Origin: Haematococcus lacustris
Lineage: Eukaryota > Chlorophyta > Chlorophyceae > Chlamydomonadales > Haematococcaceae
Direction of reading: 5' to 3'
Length of the DNA stretch: 64,000 nucleotides
NCBI GenBank assembly: GCA_030144725.1
Contig: JASKMD010000026.1
Coordinates: 2,950,552-3,014,551, forward strand
How positions within the stretch are numbered: the stretch's first letter is position 1; every line of letters begins with the position of its first letter. The position numbers and the translations under genes were made by a program. The notes under the pieces were generated by a model, which did not search any database, was not told where the DNA came from, and saw only the letters and a list, made by a program, of their open reading frames with translations. This document shows, in pieces, positions 35,332 to 46,889 of the stretch.

Positions 35332-36197
35332 CCCTGACTTGGGAACGATACCATCAACATTAACAAGCGACCCCGGCGAGACTGACGGCCATGTCAACGG
35401 CTGCAACAAGGAGGATTTGGCGAGCAGTAGCAAGGACCGCCTTAAGATACCCATTGACAAGCAACACGATGGGTCGCCTCATTTGGGTTCATTCCTACCG
35501 TACCCCACTGGGCCATGAGTTCCAGTATGGAGGCAGGATATCTTGCAATCGTGCCTCATGCATCTGGCTTCCTTAGTACGCGCCGTACCCAGTCATGCCA
35601 TGTCCCTTCATGCGGAGCCCTGAGCCCCACTTCCCTAGCCCTGACGATCTAGTGGCTGCAACTACAAATTGCCCCAAATTGCCCACCTGAGCCTTAACAG
35701 TGACTCAATTGTTATGCAACACCTCTGCATCAATGCAATGTCAAGCAGGGTGCAGTAAGCCGGCTCAACCCTGCACTCCACGCGAAAGAGCCGCGGGCTT
35801 CAAATCAATCAAATCAATGCTATGCTCCTCTGACCACTAGTGAGCTCCCCTAGTTCTCAGAGTCACCCATGCAGCGAGACCTCATCCCCAGCTGTAGTCA
35901 TGCTTTGAGGGCAGTCAAGCTACACAGCTTCCCGGCCCGTCCGTTCTCAACTCCTTTGGCTCAGCCTTCACTTGCGTGGCTTGCCCAACGGCTGCAGCCA
36001 CTTTGCCGCAAGTGCCTCTTCTGTCTTCTTTCGTGACTCCAGGCAACGGGAGTACAGGCTGCGTTGCATGCAGGGTGTGAGGAAGGCAGCTGGCAGCCAA
36101 CAACACCATCATATTCAAGTTGTTGCCATGCGGCACAAGCTACATGACACCATTGTTGAAACAGCACAGCACAGCGGGCTTGTCATCAATGAGCCAC
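35332..36197. other. Intergenic region with a doubtful exon
   Basis: Mostly no coding signal. The plus-strand frame 35,972-36,208 contains RQREYRLRCMQGVRKAAG and HIQVVAMRHKLHDTIV. This looks like coding sequence but has no partner exon that I could identify. Confidence 0.3.
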
Positions 36198-36375
36198 TTG
36201 CTTGCTAGCACATCAATTTGACATGGGCATGGCCAGATGTGGGTACATGAAGGGTGACCATACATGATAGCAACCTTAGCACCCTCAGTGCAGGCTGGGA
36301 CCATGCATGGTAGCAGTCAGAGCATGTACCCACATGTGGTCATGCCCTGGTGAAGTTGATGTGCTAGCAAGCAAG
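36198..36375. repeat. Inverted repeat (possible MITE), ~178 bp
   Basis: The left arm starts CTTGCTTGCTAGCACATCAA and continues with CATGGGCATGGCCAGATGTGGGTACATG. It is mirrored with few mismatches by the right arm ending GATGTGCTAGCAAGCAAG. The loop is about 60 bp. Confidence 0.7.
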
Positions 36376-36532
36376 TCTACAGTCCACGCAGTCTGGGGCT
36401 ACAGTCCACGCAGTCCAGTGGGTTTCCAGCAGGATGTCCAGCACCAGATGTGCATGCCTTGTGGTCGTCCGTGGAGATGGGGACATAGGCCCCGCCTAGT
36501 GCAGCAGTGAGGGTGCCAGGGCAGCAGCTCAC

Positions 36533-37161
36533 CTGACCATGTATTCTTTCTGGTCCTCCACCGACACCTGCGCCATGCGAGCAGCATCAGAGCAGGCAGT
36601 TGTTCCTACCATGCCAGGCAGGCGCCGTTCCACGAGATGGAAGGATCATCATAACTCATCGTCTCCGATGCCGGGACTGTGCTACCGCAGAAGCAAGCGC
36701 AGACATATGGACATCACACCTAACTTGTGCTTGCTGCTGACAGTCAAACAAAACTCACCACAGACACAGCACCACAGACACAGCTAACTGTGCTCTAGAG
36801 CCACACGCAGGTCACAGTGGAGGCTCCCCACTTGCAGCCATGCTACATTGGGTGGTGCCCCATCTAACCCTCGACATGCTCTAGTTGAGTTGCTGCTGAC
36901 AGTCACAGCACCACACCACACCTTCTTGACTGGCACCCATTGCTCCCTGCCCTGCTCGTCAAAACGCAGCTGCACACGTTCCAGCTTGTTGGCCTCAGCT
37001 GCAGCTTCTTCTCGGCTCTTTGCCTGGTACAGCCTGCAAGCAACCTTGACATAGGCAAGGCTGGCCACAGCTTCTGCCAAGGCAGCACCACTTGTTGTTG
37101 TGAATTCCCACCCTGCTGCCTGGTATGGAGCTGCTGGGAGGCTCGTGGGTGAGAAGGGCAT
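36533..37161 (-). CDS. Hypothetical protein, two visible exons
   Basis: Exon 1 (37,161-36,922) runs from ATG through MPFSPTSLPAAPYQAAG and ASLAYVKVACRLYQAKSRE to EQWVPVKK at a GTGTGG donor. The next exon (36,567-36,533) reads VSVEDQKEYMV and ends at a strong donor CAG/GTGAGC. The phases agree. The charged helix-forming stretch (SREEAAAEANKLERVQLRF) looks coding. The downstream exons were not found. It lies 170 bp downstream of the Ala/Thr/Pro-repeat gene on the same strand. Function is unknown. Confidence 0.5.
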
Positions 37162-37330
37162 TAGCCGACCACATTACCCATAGCAACACCTGATGTCAGA
37201 GACCCATCCCGGTCTTATGCGGCAGTGTTCATCCACCACTGCTGTGCTACTACGCCCCAGGCAACCTCCACTGCACTCCTCCAGCATGCACCCCTCTACC
37301 TCCTCCCCTCCAGCCTGCACCCCTCAACCC

Positions 37331-40070
37331 CTAGCCTTGCCTAGATATCATGGAGTCCAGGTCCTCTGGGGTGAGCGTCTTGTGGGGCGGGCCATGCACG
37401 CCTGGGCCATACACGGGGGGGCTGCGTGCCCCGCCCTGCTCGCCCGCCATGTACTTGTCCACATACGCATGCGTCATCTTTTCCAGGGACTGGGCAGCAA
37501 GCAGCAAGGGGCAGCAGCAGGCCTCACCACCCTCATGCACCGTGTCCTCTCATGCATTGTGTTGCCTCGGGAGGAGCACAGAGACTCGCCTAACTCTGGC
37601 TGCTTCTTTGCGAAAGTTGTCACACTTTTTCTATCACTGTGTCAAAACAAATGATGTTCACATCATTGAGTAGGGTTGTAAGCCTGCTGCTCAATAAGAA
37701 GAAGCAGGGGCCCTCGACGACGACATCAGAGAACACGCCCAAAGGGTGGCGGAGTCCACGCAAGTCACTGTGTACCCTGAGTCGCATAGATGGTGTTTGT
37801 GACCCTGGTGTAAGGTAGGAGGCTGTGATCCTACAGACTGCTGGGCGACCATACAGACATTTGGTACCAGGGTGGCCCTGGTACTAAACCACCATAGACA
37901 GTTAGGCTTCCGCTTGCAGCCAGCTCTCCTAGTACTATGCTGGCTGTCAACCTGGCAATGTGCGGATGAAGAGGGTCTTGTTTGCATCAGCCGCTACTGA
38001 CCTGCCACCTGTGGCAGCAAACCTGCACCCCACCTGGCACAGCTCCTCGCCGCTGATGATGCGGCCCTTTGCCGTCTTGAAGGTCCCCGTGAGCCAGGGG
38101 TCATGGCTGCGCATGCGAGGTGGGGAGGTGCTGGCGGTCAGCTGGGCGACTGGACCGGGCGACCCTGGGTGGGCATCAGTCAGGCACAAACATGCCTGGA
38201 GCATTGCAGTGAGAGTGGTGGTGTGAGTGAGCAGTGTGGGCGGTGGACTGGAGGCAGTAGAACCCAGGACACATGACGAAGGGTGGTGGCTGGGCTGGCT
38301 GGAGGTAGCTGCTGCTCAGCTCATTGCTGGTGGTAGCCAATGTAGTGAGTAGCAGGAGCAGGGCAGGCAGCCATGCCAAGCAGGCAGATTACTCTGGAAG
38401 TATGTATGCCTCAATCTTCAAGTTTAGCGCAATGCTCAACCTAGCGTCAAGATGTCTTGCATGGATGTGTCTCAACATGAGTGTGTGGCCACATTGAACA
38501 GTTTAGCCTGGTGAGAGACTCCATACCCTAGGTAACCCTCACACATGTAGCCGGTGCATGAGTTGGCCCCAGGTTAACACCCAACAGGATGCGTGTTTTG
38601 TGAGGAGTGTGGGAGCTGTGACCATTGGAGGCAACATGGGAGCAGGGGCACAGCAATGGATATGGTAAGGTTGAGCACCAAGTGGAGGACTGGCTGCAAA
38701 TGCATCCTACATGCATGCCTCACCGCCTTTTCCGCTCTTCTTCACAATCACTGGGGGACCAATTAGAGAGTCTTCTGATGGCATTTGGGCAGGTGCAGGA
38801 GCTGATGGCTGAGCTGCAGGTGCTGGGGCAGCAGGGACAATCACCACAGACGCATCCGGGGTGGGGGCTGACTCAATGGCAGCTGCATCAGACGCAGCAG
38901 GCGGCTTAGCATCCACAGGCGTTACTGCCCTGGGTGTCCCAGGCTTTGAGCCAGCAGGGGTGGCTGCAGGGGGTGTAGCTGGCTTGCCCTCCACAGGCGT
39001 TGCTGCCCTGGGCGTTGCAGGCATTGAGCCAGCAGGGGTGGCTGCAGGGGGTGTAGCTGGCTTGCCCTCCACAGGCGTTACTGCCCTGGGCGTTGCAGGC
39101 TTTGAGCCAGCAGGGGTGGCTGCAGGGGGTGTAGCTGGCTTGCCCTCCACAGGCGTTACTGCCCTGGGCGTCGCAGGCTTTGAGCCAGCAGGGGTGGCTG
39201 CAGGGGGTGTAGCTGGCTTGCCCTCCACAGGCGTTACTGCCCTGGGCGTTGCAGGCTTTGAGCCAGCAGGGGTGGCTGCAGGGGGTGTAGCTGGCTTGCC
39301 CTCCACAGGCGTTGCTGCCCTGGGCGTTGCAGGCTTTGAGCCAGCAGGGGTGGCTGCAGGGGGTGTAGCTGGCTTGCCCTCCACAGGCGTTACTGCCCTG
39401 GGCGTTGCAGGCTTCGAGTCAGCAGGGGTGGCTGCAGGGGGTGTAGCTGGCTTGTTGTCCACAGGCGTTGCTGCTCTGGGTGTTGCAGGCTTTGAGCCAG
39501 CAGGGGTGGCTGCAGGAGGAGTGCCACTAAGTGTTGTTTGCATGGGATCCATCTGCATAGCCAGGGCATGGGGAGGAGTTTCCCCTTGAGTGGCTTCCTG
39601 TGCACCACTTAAGACTTCTGATGCTTGTGCTTCAGGAGTTCCAGCCACGCTGTCCAGTGTGGATACATCTCCTTCTGGAAGAGTGTGCTCAGGCTCGTTA
39701 GCTGGTGGTAGGTTCGAGTTCTGTGCATCCAGGGGCTCTTCTGCTGGTGCTGCTGCTTCAGCATCTAAAGGCTCGTAATCTGCATCGTATGAATCCTCAG
39801 CCTGTGCAGCCTCAGGCCCTGCAGATTCAGCCTCAGGCCCTGCAAGAAGCACGGGCTGCACTCTTAAGCAGCAGGGAAGGGTAGGACACTGGAACTAGGA
39901 GCTACCATCGTGCAAACGCGCGCACCTGCTGATGCTTCAGGTTCCGCCTCATCCTGCTCCGAAGAATACGCCTCATCATCTGGCGTGGTTTCGGGCGCTG
40001 CAAAACTGTCGTCTGCGTATACGGTTTCCTCTTCAAACGACTTGCTGGCTACCGCTTCGGCATTCGACAT
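37331..40070 (-). CDS. Ala/Thr/Pro-repeat disordered protein, 516 aa, four exons
   Basis: Exons: 40070-39926, 39839-38724, 38164-38034, 37489-37331. All phases fit and total 517 codons with the TAG stop. The N terminus is acidic (SFEEETVYADDSFAAPE) and leads into further acidic sequence. Residues about 155-360 are seven to eight copies of a 26-residue repeat built from KPATPRAVTPVEG and KPATPPAATPAGS. This is rich in TP sites suitable for proline-directed kinases. The C-terminal part has HDPWLTGTFKTAKGR, SLEKMTHAYVDKYM and TLTPEDLDSMISRQG. No catalytic domain is seen. A scaffold or cytoskeletal role is possible but only a guess. Confidence 0.7.
38920..39525 (-). repeat. 78-bp coding minisatellite
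   Basis: Seven to eight tandem copies of a 78-bp unit keep the reading frame of the surrounding gene, giving a 26-residue TP-rich repeat. Units differ by a few substitutions (for example DNK or EGK, AGS or ADS), so the array is older than the perfect satellites nearby. Confidence 0.95.
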
Positions 40071-40082
40071 CCTGCAACACAT

Positions 40083-40500
40083 GTCCGGGTCCTGACATGT
40101 GCGACACCTCGTATCCTAAACTATAGTACTGCTACACAGCTGGAGTGCAGGCTACTGCAGGATCGCTACAACCATGACAAATGCACAGGCAGGGATTACT
40201 GTCTACCGCACCTTCGTAAGCCTCACCAACGACGTTGTGGTTGCTGAAGACAATTGCGCTTAGACATGCTCGTCGTAAACTGATGCAAGCCTTCCATGCG
40301 AACGTAGGAATTCGCGTACGTTATCGACCCAGCACAACATCCTCAATTCAACAAATGGAAGAAGGTGTTGTCTGTCGGTAACTTCACCCAGCTACCGACT
40401 CAGCACCCATGATGACTAGAAACCCACACCGGTGTCACTTTCCCTATAAAGACCATCAGGCTCCCCATCAAAACCAACAGCTTGTGCTTATTTGGCTAGC
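40083..40500. other. Upstream region and first copy of a flanking direct repeat
   Basis: This holds the presumed promoter of the gene at 40,070. From about 40,345 to 40,500 it holds a sequence with words such as AAACCCACACCGGTG and CAACAGCTTG. These recur in the same order and orientation at 41,430-41,620 with roughly 70 percent identity by eye. Confidence 0.5.
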
Positions 40501-40502
40501 GG

Positions 40503-41191
40503 CCTGGTCAGGTCAGGTCAGGTCAGGTCAGGTCAGGTCAGGTCAGGTCAGGTCAGGTCAAGCCAGGTCAGGTCAGGTCAGGTCAGGTCAGGTCAGGTCA
40601 GGTCAGGTCAGGTCAGGTTAGGTCAAGTCTGACACGTGGGTTAGGTCAAGTCTGACACGTAGGTCAAGTCTGACACGTGGGGCCAGGCCAGGTCAGGTCA
40701 GGTCAGGTCAGGTCAGGTCAGGTCAGGTCAGGTCAGGTCAGGTCAGGTCAGGTCAGGTCAGGTCAGGTCAGGTCAGGTCAGGTCAGGTCAGGTCAGGTCA
40801 GGTCAGGTCAGGTCAGGTCAGGTCAGGTCAGGTCAGGTCAGGTCAGGTCAGGTCAGGTCAGGTCAGGTCAGGTCAGGTCAGGTCAGGTCAGGTCAGGTCA
40901 GGTCAGGTCAGGTCAGGTCAGGTCAGGTCAGGTCAGGTCAGGTCAGGTCAGGTCAGGTCAGGTCAGGTCAGGTCAGGTCAGGTCAGGTCAGGTCAGGTCA
41001 AGCCAGGTCAGGTCAGGTCAGGTCAGGTCAGGTCAGGTCAGGTCAGGTCAGGTCAGGTCAGGTCAGGTCAGGTCAGGTCAGGTCAGGTCAGGTCAGGTCA
41101 GGTCAGGTCAGGTCAGGTCAGGTCAGGTCAGGTCAGGTCAGGTCAGGTCAGGTCAGGTCAGGTCAGGTCAGGTCAGGTCAGGTCAGGTCAG
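40503..41191. repeat. AGGTC pentanucleotide satellite
   Basis: Two near-perfect arrays of the pentamer GGTCA (about 40,503-40,618 and 40,688-41,191) are separated by three copies of a GTCTGACACGTGGG-type spacer. Open frames reading RSGQV are repeat products. The array and the next 230 bp are bracketed by the direct repeats described at 40,345 and 41,430. Confidence 0.97.
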
Positions 41192-41635
41192 CTCGACGAA
41201 GGCAGTCGCAACCTCAGTTACACAAGCTGTGCTTGATGACGTTGCTCTTGCCGTGTTGCTTGGGGTGGGGCCACAGGGCCAGGTGCAGCAGGGGGGGCTG
41301 AGCAGGGGGAGGAGCCTGGGCAAGAGGGGGGGACTCCTGGGCAAGGGGAGGGGGTATTGGCGGCGCCTCATGGCACCACATCGGCCCCGCACGGGCTTAC
41401 CATGCCGCTGGCTCCGCTAGCAGACAAACAAAACTCATTCAACAAGGAACAACATGTTTGCCTGTGGGTAATCTCACTCAGCTACTACAAACATGTTGTA
41501 GCATCCTCGGTCGCACCCTTGATGACCACAAACCCACACCGGTGGCACGTTCCTGGGGGCCAACCCCCTGACCACTGGGCACCTCATCAGAACTAACAGC
41601 TTGAAAGGCTAACAGCCTGTGCAAACTACTAGGGC
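41192..41635. other. Possible Fanzor-related remnant and second flanking direct repeat
   Basis: The block 41,355-41,415 (GGCACCACATC..GCCCCGCAC, then GCCGCTGGCTC) resembles 47,305-47,352 inside Fanzor fragment F3. It may be a very short minus-strand relic. The second direct-repeat copy is 41,430-41,620. No intact gene. Confidence 0.3.
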
Positions 41636-42070
41636 CTACGCATTGTTGCGGGCCCGTCCATGGTCCATGACAGCCATGAGCAGGTCCATGGCAGCCTTGA
41701 TCTGTGGCAGCAGGTTGGGGTCCTCAATGTCCAGCTGAACTGGGGGAGGCAGCTGGGCTGGGGGGGCTGCATTGCGGGGGGAGCTGCGTGTGGGGAGGCG
41801 GGGGTGAGAGTAGGGAGGGCAGGCTGGGTCAGGTGGGGGAGGGGGGCGTGGGGCTGGACCTGCTGCTGGGAAGCCTGGAGTGGGCTGGCCTAGGAAGCAC
41901 TGGAGTAGCATGGACAGCGACATGACCGCTGCCAGGCAACACTGCATGTTGCCCATGGTCATGCGCTGGTTGACCTGTGCCACCACTGCATCGACTTCCT
42001 CTGGGCTCAGGTCCGGCCGCGCTGCCTCCACAACGCCGCGACAGGCTGCCTTGATAACCGCCAACGACAT
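41636..42070 (-). CDS. Small hypothetical protein, 144 aa
   Basis: A single open frame starts MSLAVIKAACRGVVEAA and has LSPEEVDAVVAQVNQRM. It then has a hydrophobic stretch (LLQCFLGQPTPGFPA), a Pro-rich middle, and a C-terminal block PVQLDIEDPNLLPQIKAAMD. That block and the TPG.P motif are shared with the gene at 47,471-48,466, so the two are distant paralogues. The start lies about 520 bp from the divergently transcribed CBM20 gene, so the two may share a promoter region. Function is not recognised. Confidence 0.55.
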   Translation of the reverse strand: MSLAVIKAACRGVVEAARPDLSPEEVDAVVAQVNQRMTMGNMQCCLAAVMSLSMLLQCFLGQPTPGFPAAGPAPRPPPPPDPACPPYSHPRLPTRSSPRNAAPPAQLPPPVQLDIEDPNLLPQIKAAMDLLMAVMDHGRARNNA

Positions 42071-42587
42071 CGAATATATATCGAGTGCGAATATCGAGTG
42101 CGAATCTGGCCCGAATCGGGCCCTTGTAGAACATTTATGGAGTGTTCGGTAGTTTCGTTCATGCGAGCCATGCATGACCCTGAACCTGGTTCCCGTCAAT
42201 TACCGTGCAAACAGCGTGCAAGGTTATTCAGCACATTACTCCCCAGGATGATTCAGCACATTACTCCCCTACTAAGGCGTAGAGGGATGTGTTATCTGTT
42301 CTCCGAACTGTTTGCATGCAGCAAGCATCCGGCACCAATACCGGATTCACTACCCCAACCCGCTTGCGAAGGCCAGGCAATCTATGTTGGATGATTCAGC
42401 CAGGGCCAATGCAGCCAACAGCCCCAGACTTGCGAGTAGCATGAAGCAGATGAAGCGGGACCAGCAGAAGATAGAGTCTCGCGGTGGAACTTCACCCTCC
42501 GACCTTGTCAATTTGCATGCCATGAGGATCTAGGATATTTCTTGGTAAATGGGAAATAACTCGCCCCGCAGCGCAAGCGTAACAAGC

Positions 42588-44114
42588 ATGGCTTGCGGTC
42601 AGGTGGCCACAGGCCCCACGGCCTCGCTGTTTGCCGCCAGGACAAAGGGTTTGGGAGTAGGGCTCTCACGCCCGCGAGCATCGGTGGCACGTTGCGCACT
42701 TTCACAGCTCGAGCGTCCCACGGTGAGGCGGGCAGTTTCAGTTTGAGCGAAGCCCGGCCAAAGCTTGAATCCATTGCTGCTGACGGTGCTCTAGTCACCC
42801 ACGACTTACAGGCTGGGTTACCCGAAGCCACGGCCGGTGTGCGCGCAAGCGTTCGATACAAAACTAGCTTCGGCGAAGTGCTTCGAGTGAGTGCTGAGGG
42901 GGAGCTGAGTTGAGCCCCATGCTCCTGGTCGCGCCTGGCCTGCTGCCCCCTGCCCCTTCTCCCCATCTTCCGCTAGCTCTGCTCTCACTCCCTGCCCTGC
43001 AGCTGGTGGGGGAGGGCGACGCACTGGGAAGTTGGTCCGTGCCTCATTCGCCCAGCCTTGCCTGGACAGAAGATGATGTGTGGGTTGGCAACCTGGACCT
43101 GGCACCTGGCTGCTATGAATTCAAGGTGTGGCAGCCAGGCGTAACAGGCGTCACAGGCGATATGAGGGGAAATGAAGAAAAATGGGGAAATAATTAAGAC
43201 AGGTAGACTATGCCCCCAGTGGGCGTGCATTAAAAGGAATAAGGTGACATGGGGTGTGTCCCCCCTTGCTGCCCTCTCATTAGAGCATGGATGGGAGGCA
43301 CATGTCAGGCCACACCCGGCCAGGTGCCTGGGGAGACCGGTGGGCCAGTAGGCAAGGGTGCTGCCCCAGCCCAGGCGTTGCAGGAGCAAGCCAGTCTGCC
43401 AGGGGATGAGGGCCAGCGGCTGGTCAGGTTGCTTGGCATCAGCACCTCCGCCATGGACCCTGCAAGCAACATGAGCTGGGGCCCAGGCAGCGTGGCAGCA
43501 CACAAACACGGGGTGTGGGGTGACCCTCAATACACTAAGGGAGGGACTTACCACTAAGTACCTTAGGTCTCTTAGGTCTCTTAGGTCTCTTAGGTCTCTT
43601 AGGTCTCTTAGGGAGAACCTTAGGACCCTAAGGTGAAGTCAGCCACTGACACAGTGCATGTGGGCGCTTCCCTGCATACTGCATAGCCAGGCATGAGCAG
43701 GATGTTGGCTGATCCGCCCTGCTCACTCCTCCCTCCACCTCATGTTGACAAGATGATGCAGGCACAAGCTCCGCGTGGAGCAAGTGGGAGCATTCTGCTT
43801 GTTGACATGCATGCGCTGCAGCCTTTCCACTGGGCGCATGTGTGCGGGTGCGCAGGTTGTGGTGTGGGACTCACACTCAGGCAGTGTGAGGTGGGAGCCT
43901 GGTGGCAACAAACGCCTGGAGGTGAGGAGCAGGGAAGGGGGAGAGAAAGGAGAGAGGGAGGAGGAGGGAGGGGGGCTCTGCTTGATTAGCTGGGGAGTGT
44001 GACCGGTAGTTTCTGGTATGACTGGCACTGCTGTCACTCCAACCCACATACACACCACACCCTGAGCACCGCCCCTGTGTGCCCTGCTGTTGACCCCACG
44101 CTGTACAGTGCACC

Positions 44115-44183
<69 letters not shown>

Positions 44184-46187
44184 CCATGGTTGCTGCTGCA
44201 TGCCCTGCCCTAGGTGCCAGCGGGCCCTGGCCAGCTACTGGTACCCTGCCAGTGGGGGTCAGCCAGCCTTGCACCAGAGTGGCACAGTGCCCAGCGGCCC
44301 CAGCAGCACAAGCAGCAACCCCAGCAGCAGCAGCCCCAGCAGCAACCCCAGCAGCCCCAGCAGCAACCCCAGCAGCAGCAGCAGCGTCAGCAAGAGGTGC
44401 TAATGCCGTTGGCAAACGGTGTGCTGACCCCCACATCATCCCACAACCTGCCTCAAGACCAGGAGCACAGCCGGCTGCAACGCCCTTCTTCTGCAGCAGG
44501 GCTCACTGCAATGGGGGCAGCTCCTCTTGCAGCTGCAGGTCAGCATGTAGGTCAGGAGGGGGAGCTGCCGCAGCGGCAGCCAGGACAGCTCATCAAGAGC
44601 TACGACAGGCAAGGCCCCCTGCATCCTGACAAGCAGCAGCAGCAGCAGGGGCATACTCAGCATCCCACACTAGCTCAGGAGGAGTTTGCCTGGCGCGGGG
44701 AATCAGTTGGGCGGTTGGGTGACATGGAGCGGCTGGCAGCGGAGAGGCGGCGGCTGGCAGCAGCCTTGACCACCCTCCAGCAGGCCATGCAGCCCCTGAC
44801 TGACCAGGCCCCTCCCCCTCACCCCAATATCACACCATCCCCCTCCCCCTCTTCCACCACGCGCCTACCCCCCCGCACCCCAGACGACGAGGTCTGGCAG
44901 GGCAAGGCAGCGCAGGGCACCCCTTCCACCACACACCCAAGCCCCCTCGCCCCTGGGCCCACCCACAGCCGTGTGGCTGGCGCCCTCATGGCCCGTGACC
45001 CCTGGCAGGGGAACAAGGTGCAGGCTGGGGTTGCCATACCCCCCTCACCTCCCACCCCTGAGCCCACCCACAACCTCACCGCCCCTCAGCTCCACCCCCT
45101 GTCCCCTACCCCTACCCCTACACCTCCACGCCTGGTCGTTGCCCAGGGGAGGGGAGGGGCCCAGCCTCCCCCCTCCCACACCTCAGCCCCTGCGTACACC
45201 TTGCCTCCCGCAGCGCCTGCCCCCGCCCCTCCCCCGGTGACCCGGCCCCGGCGCAGATCAGCAGCTGGGACCCTGACTGTCACCCGGCCACAAGGGCAGG
45301 CTGGCAGCCACCCTCACGCGCCTGTCAGCCCGCACTGGGAAAAGCAGCAGCAGCAGCCACAGGGGCAGCAGCAGGAGCAGGGGCAGCAGGGGCGGGGGCA
45401 GCAGGATGGAGGCCTACCCCTCAACACGGGTGAGCTGCTGCAGGCCCCCCAGCCACCACCGAGCATAGGCAAGCTACTGAAGCCTGAACACCCCCTGCCA
45501 TGCCCGCTGCTGCCGCCCCCTCAGGCCCCCCTGCCACCCCTGCTGCCTCAACCCCCTGCCGTGCCTGCTGTTACCGCCCCTCCCGCTCCCGCTGTCATTG
45601 CAGGCGCACGAGAACTGGCTATGGCAAAGCACAAGGATGCCCAGCTCAGCATGGGACCAGGCCAGCATGAACTGTCCCGCAGCCTCACCCCTCACACCCT
45701 CACACCCCCCGCCCCACCCAGCCCCACACCGACACATGCAACCCCTGCATTGTTCCGCCCCCTGCCCCACCCCCACCCAACTCGACCCAAAGCCAGGTCA
45801 CCCAACTCGACACTAGTCAGCGTGGTGGATTGGGCAGAGGAGCGGGAGGGGGAGGGGGCTGGGGGCGGCGGCGAGGATGAGGATGTGGTGGTGGCGGCCC
45901 ATGTGGCAGCAGCAGCGGCGGCAGTGGCGGCAGCCCCAGGGGGCAGGGGACCTGCAGCACAGGCTGCGGCGCAGGCCCTGTCCGGCAAGACCAGCAACAA
46001 CATAGTGGCTGGGGGGTTAAGGGTGGAAGGGAAGGCTGGCATGCTGCTGGCAGGGGTGGAGCAGGAGGGCGGAGGGGCAGATGCGGGGGGGCGGGGGGAG
46101 CAGGGGCAGCGGTGGGAAGCCAGCGGCCTGGTGGCTGGCCTGGGCGGGTTGTTGGGGCAGTTGCTGGGGTGGGGCAGCCGAGGATGA
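42588..46187 (+). CDS. Starch-binding (CBM20) protein with long Gln/Pro-rich tail
   Basis: CBM20 modules bind starch granules. Exons: up to 42,886; 43,003-43,125; 43,856-43,921; 44,214-46,187. Joined, they read VRYKTSFGEVLR / LVGEGDALGSWSV...W.EDDVWVGNLDL..YEFK / VVVWDSHSGSVRWEPGGNKRLE / VPAG, a complete CBM20. The last exon adds about 640 residues of Gln-, Pro- and Ala-rich sequence with no enzyme domain and ends LLGWGSRG. The ATG at 42,588 opens a transit-peptide-like leader (MACGQVATGPTASLFAARTK) suited to the chloroplast. That leader is in a different frame from the CBM20 part and stops at 42,746, so an indel, small intron or other start must lie around 42,690-42,750. It is likely a starch-associated plastid protein. 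Confidence 0.75.
43561..43615. repeat. Short 9-bp tandem repeat
   Basis: About six copies of CTTAGGTCT lie in the 730-bp intron of the CBM20 gene. The same intron has a plus-strand open stretch at 43,330-43,520 (QEQASLPGDEGQRLVRLLGI) that could be an alternative exon but is not needed for the domain. Confidence 0.85.
44117..44180 (+). repeat. CTG trinucleotide repeat before a 3' splice site
   Basis: About 21 perfect CTG units lie in the CBM20 gene intron, ending about 33 bp before the acceptor CCTAG at 44,213. The following exon opens with CAG/CAA-rich coding sequence. Confidence 0.97.
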
Positions 46188-46630
46188 AGAGAAGGCGTGG
46201 TGTAGGTGCAGGCGGGCAGGGGTAGGGGTGATGGGTGGTGATCAGGCAGCTGTGTGGAGGGCGCCGGGAGTAGGTGCCGAATGCAGGAGGGGGGGCCCAC
46301 TTGGAGGGAGAGAGCACCAGGGAGGGGGGGCGATCAAAAGGGAGGGAGCAGCAGGAGCAGAAGATGCGAGGATGGCATGCAGGGGTCCAGGGATTGGTGA
46401 GCAGCAGGTAGGGGGAGGATGAGAAGGGAGCCCTGGGAGGGTAGCATCTTGTAGAAGGTAGTCAGCGTAAGGGTAGTGTGCAGGCAGACAAGTCAACGCA
46501 GGGATCTAGGCGAGGGCTGCTAACAACAGTTGTAGAGTTTGTGTGGAAGGGAGGAGTGACGTTGGTATTCATGCTGGTTGCAAAGTGTTCATCAGCGGTG
46601 GAAGCAGAGTAGAGGTTTGCAACGGTCAGT
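46188..46630. other. Intergenic region after the CBM20 gene
   Basis: G-rich non-coding sequence, presumably including the CBM20 3' UTR. The word GGTTGCAAAGTGTTCATCAG at about 46,578 also occurs at 48,747. Confidence 0.4.
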
Positions 46631-46889
46631 GCACCTTGGCCCTCAACCTTGAGCCTTCATTGCAGTCGAACACACTAGTTGTGAACCACTACAAAACAGT
46701 GTTTTTGTCTGTGTGGAGTTCCCATCGCATGGCATGCACATGTCCTATACATGGCCTACACATGGTCACGGTCGCCTACCACCTACAGCATTGCCTGACC
46801 CCTGTGACAGGGCTATGACGTAGAGTTGGCATGACAAAACATGCACTAATTGTAAGCTGATAACAGCTCCAATGGGGGGGGGGCACACA
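46631..46889 (-). ncRNA. Conserved 3' flank of Fanzor copy F3 (candidate guide-RNA region)
   Basis: This is nearly identical to 52,144-52,402 and alignable to 26,005-26,175. Homology with F4 begins abruptly at GCACCTTGGCC, with unrelated sequence outside, so this is probably the element's end. In TnpB and Fanzor elements the guide RNA spans this zone and its guide lies just outside it. No transcript evidence is available. Confidence 0.45.
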
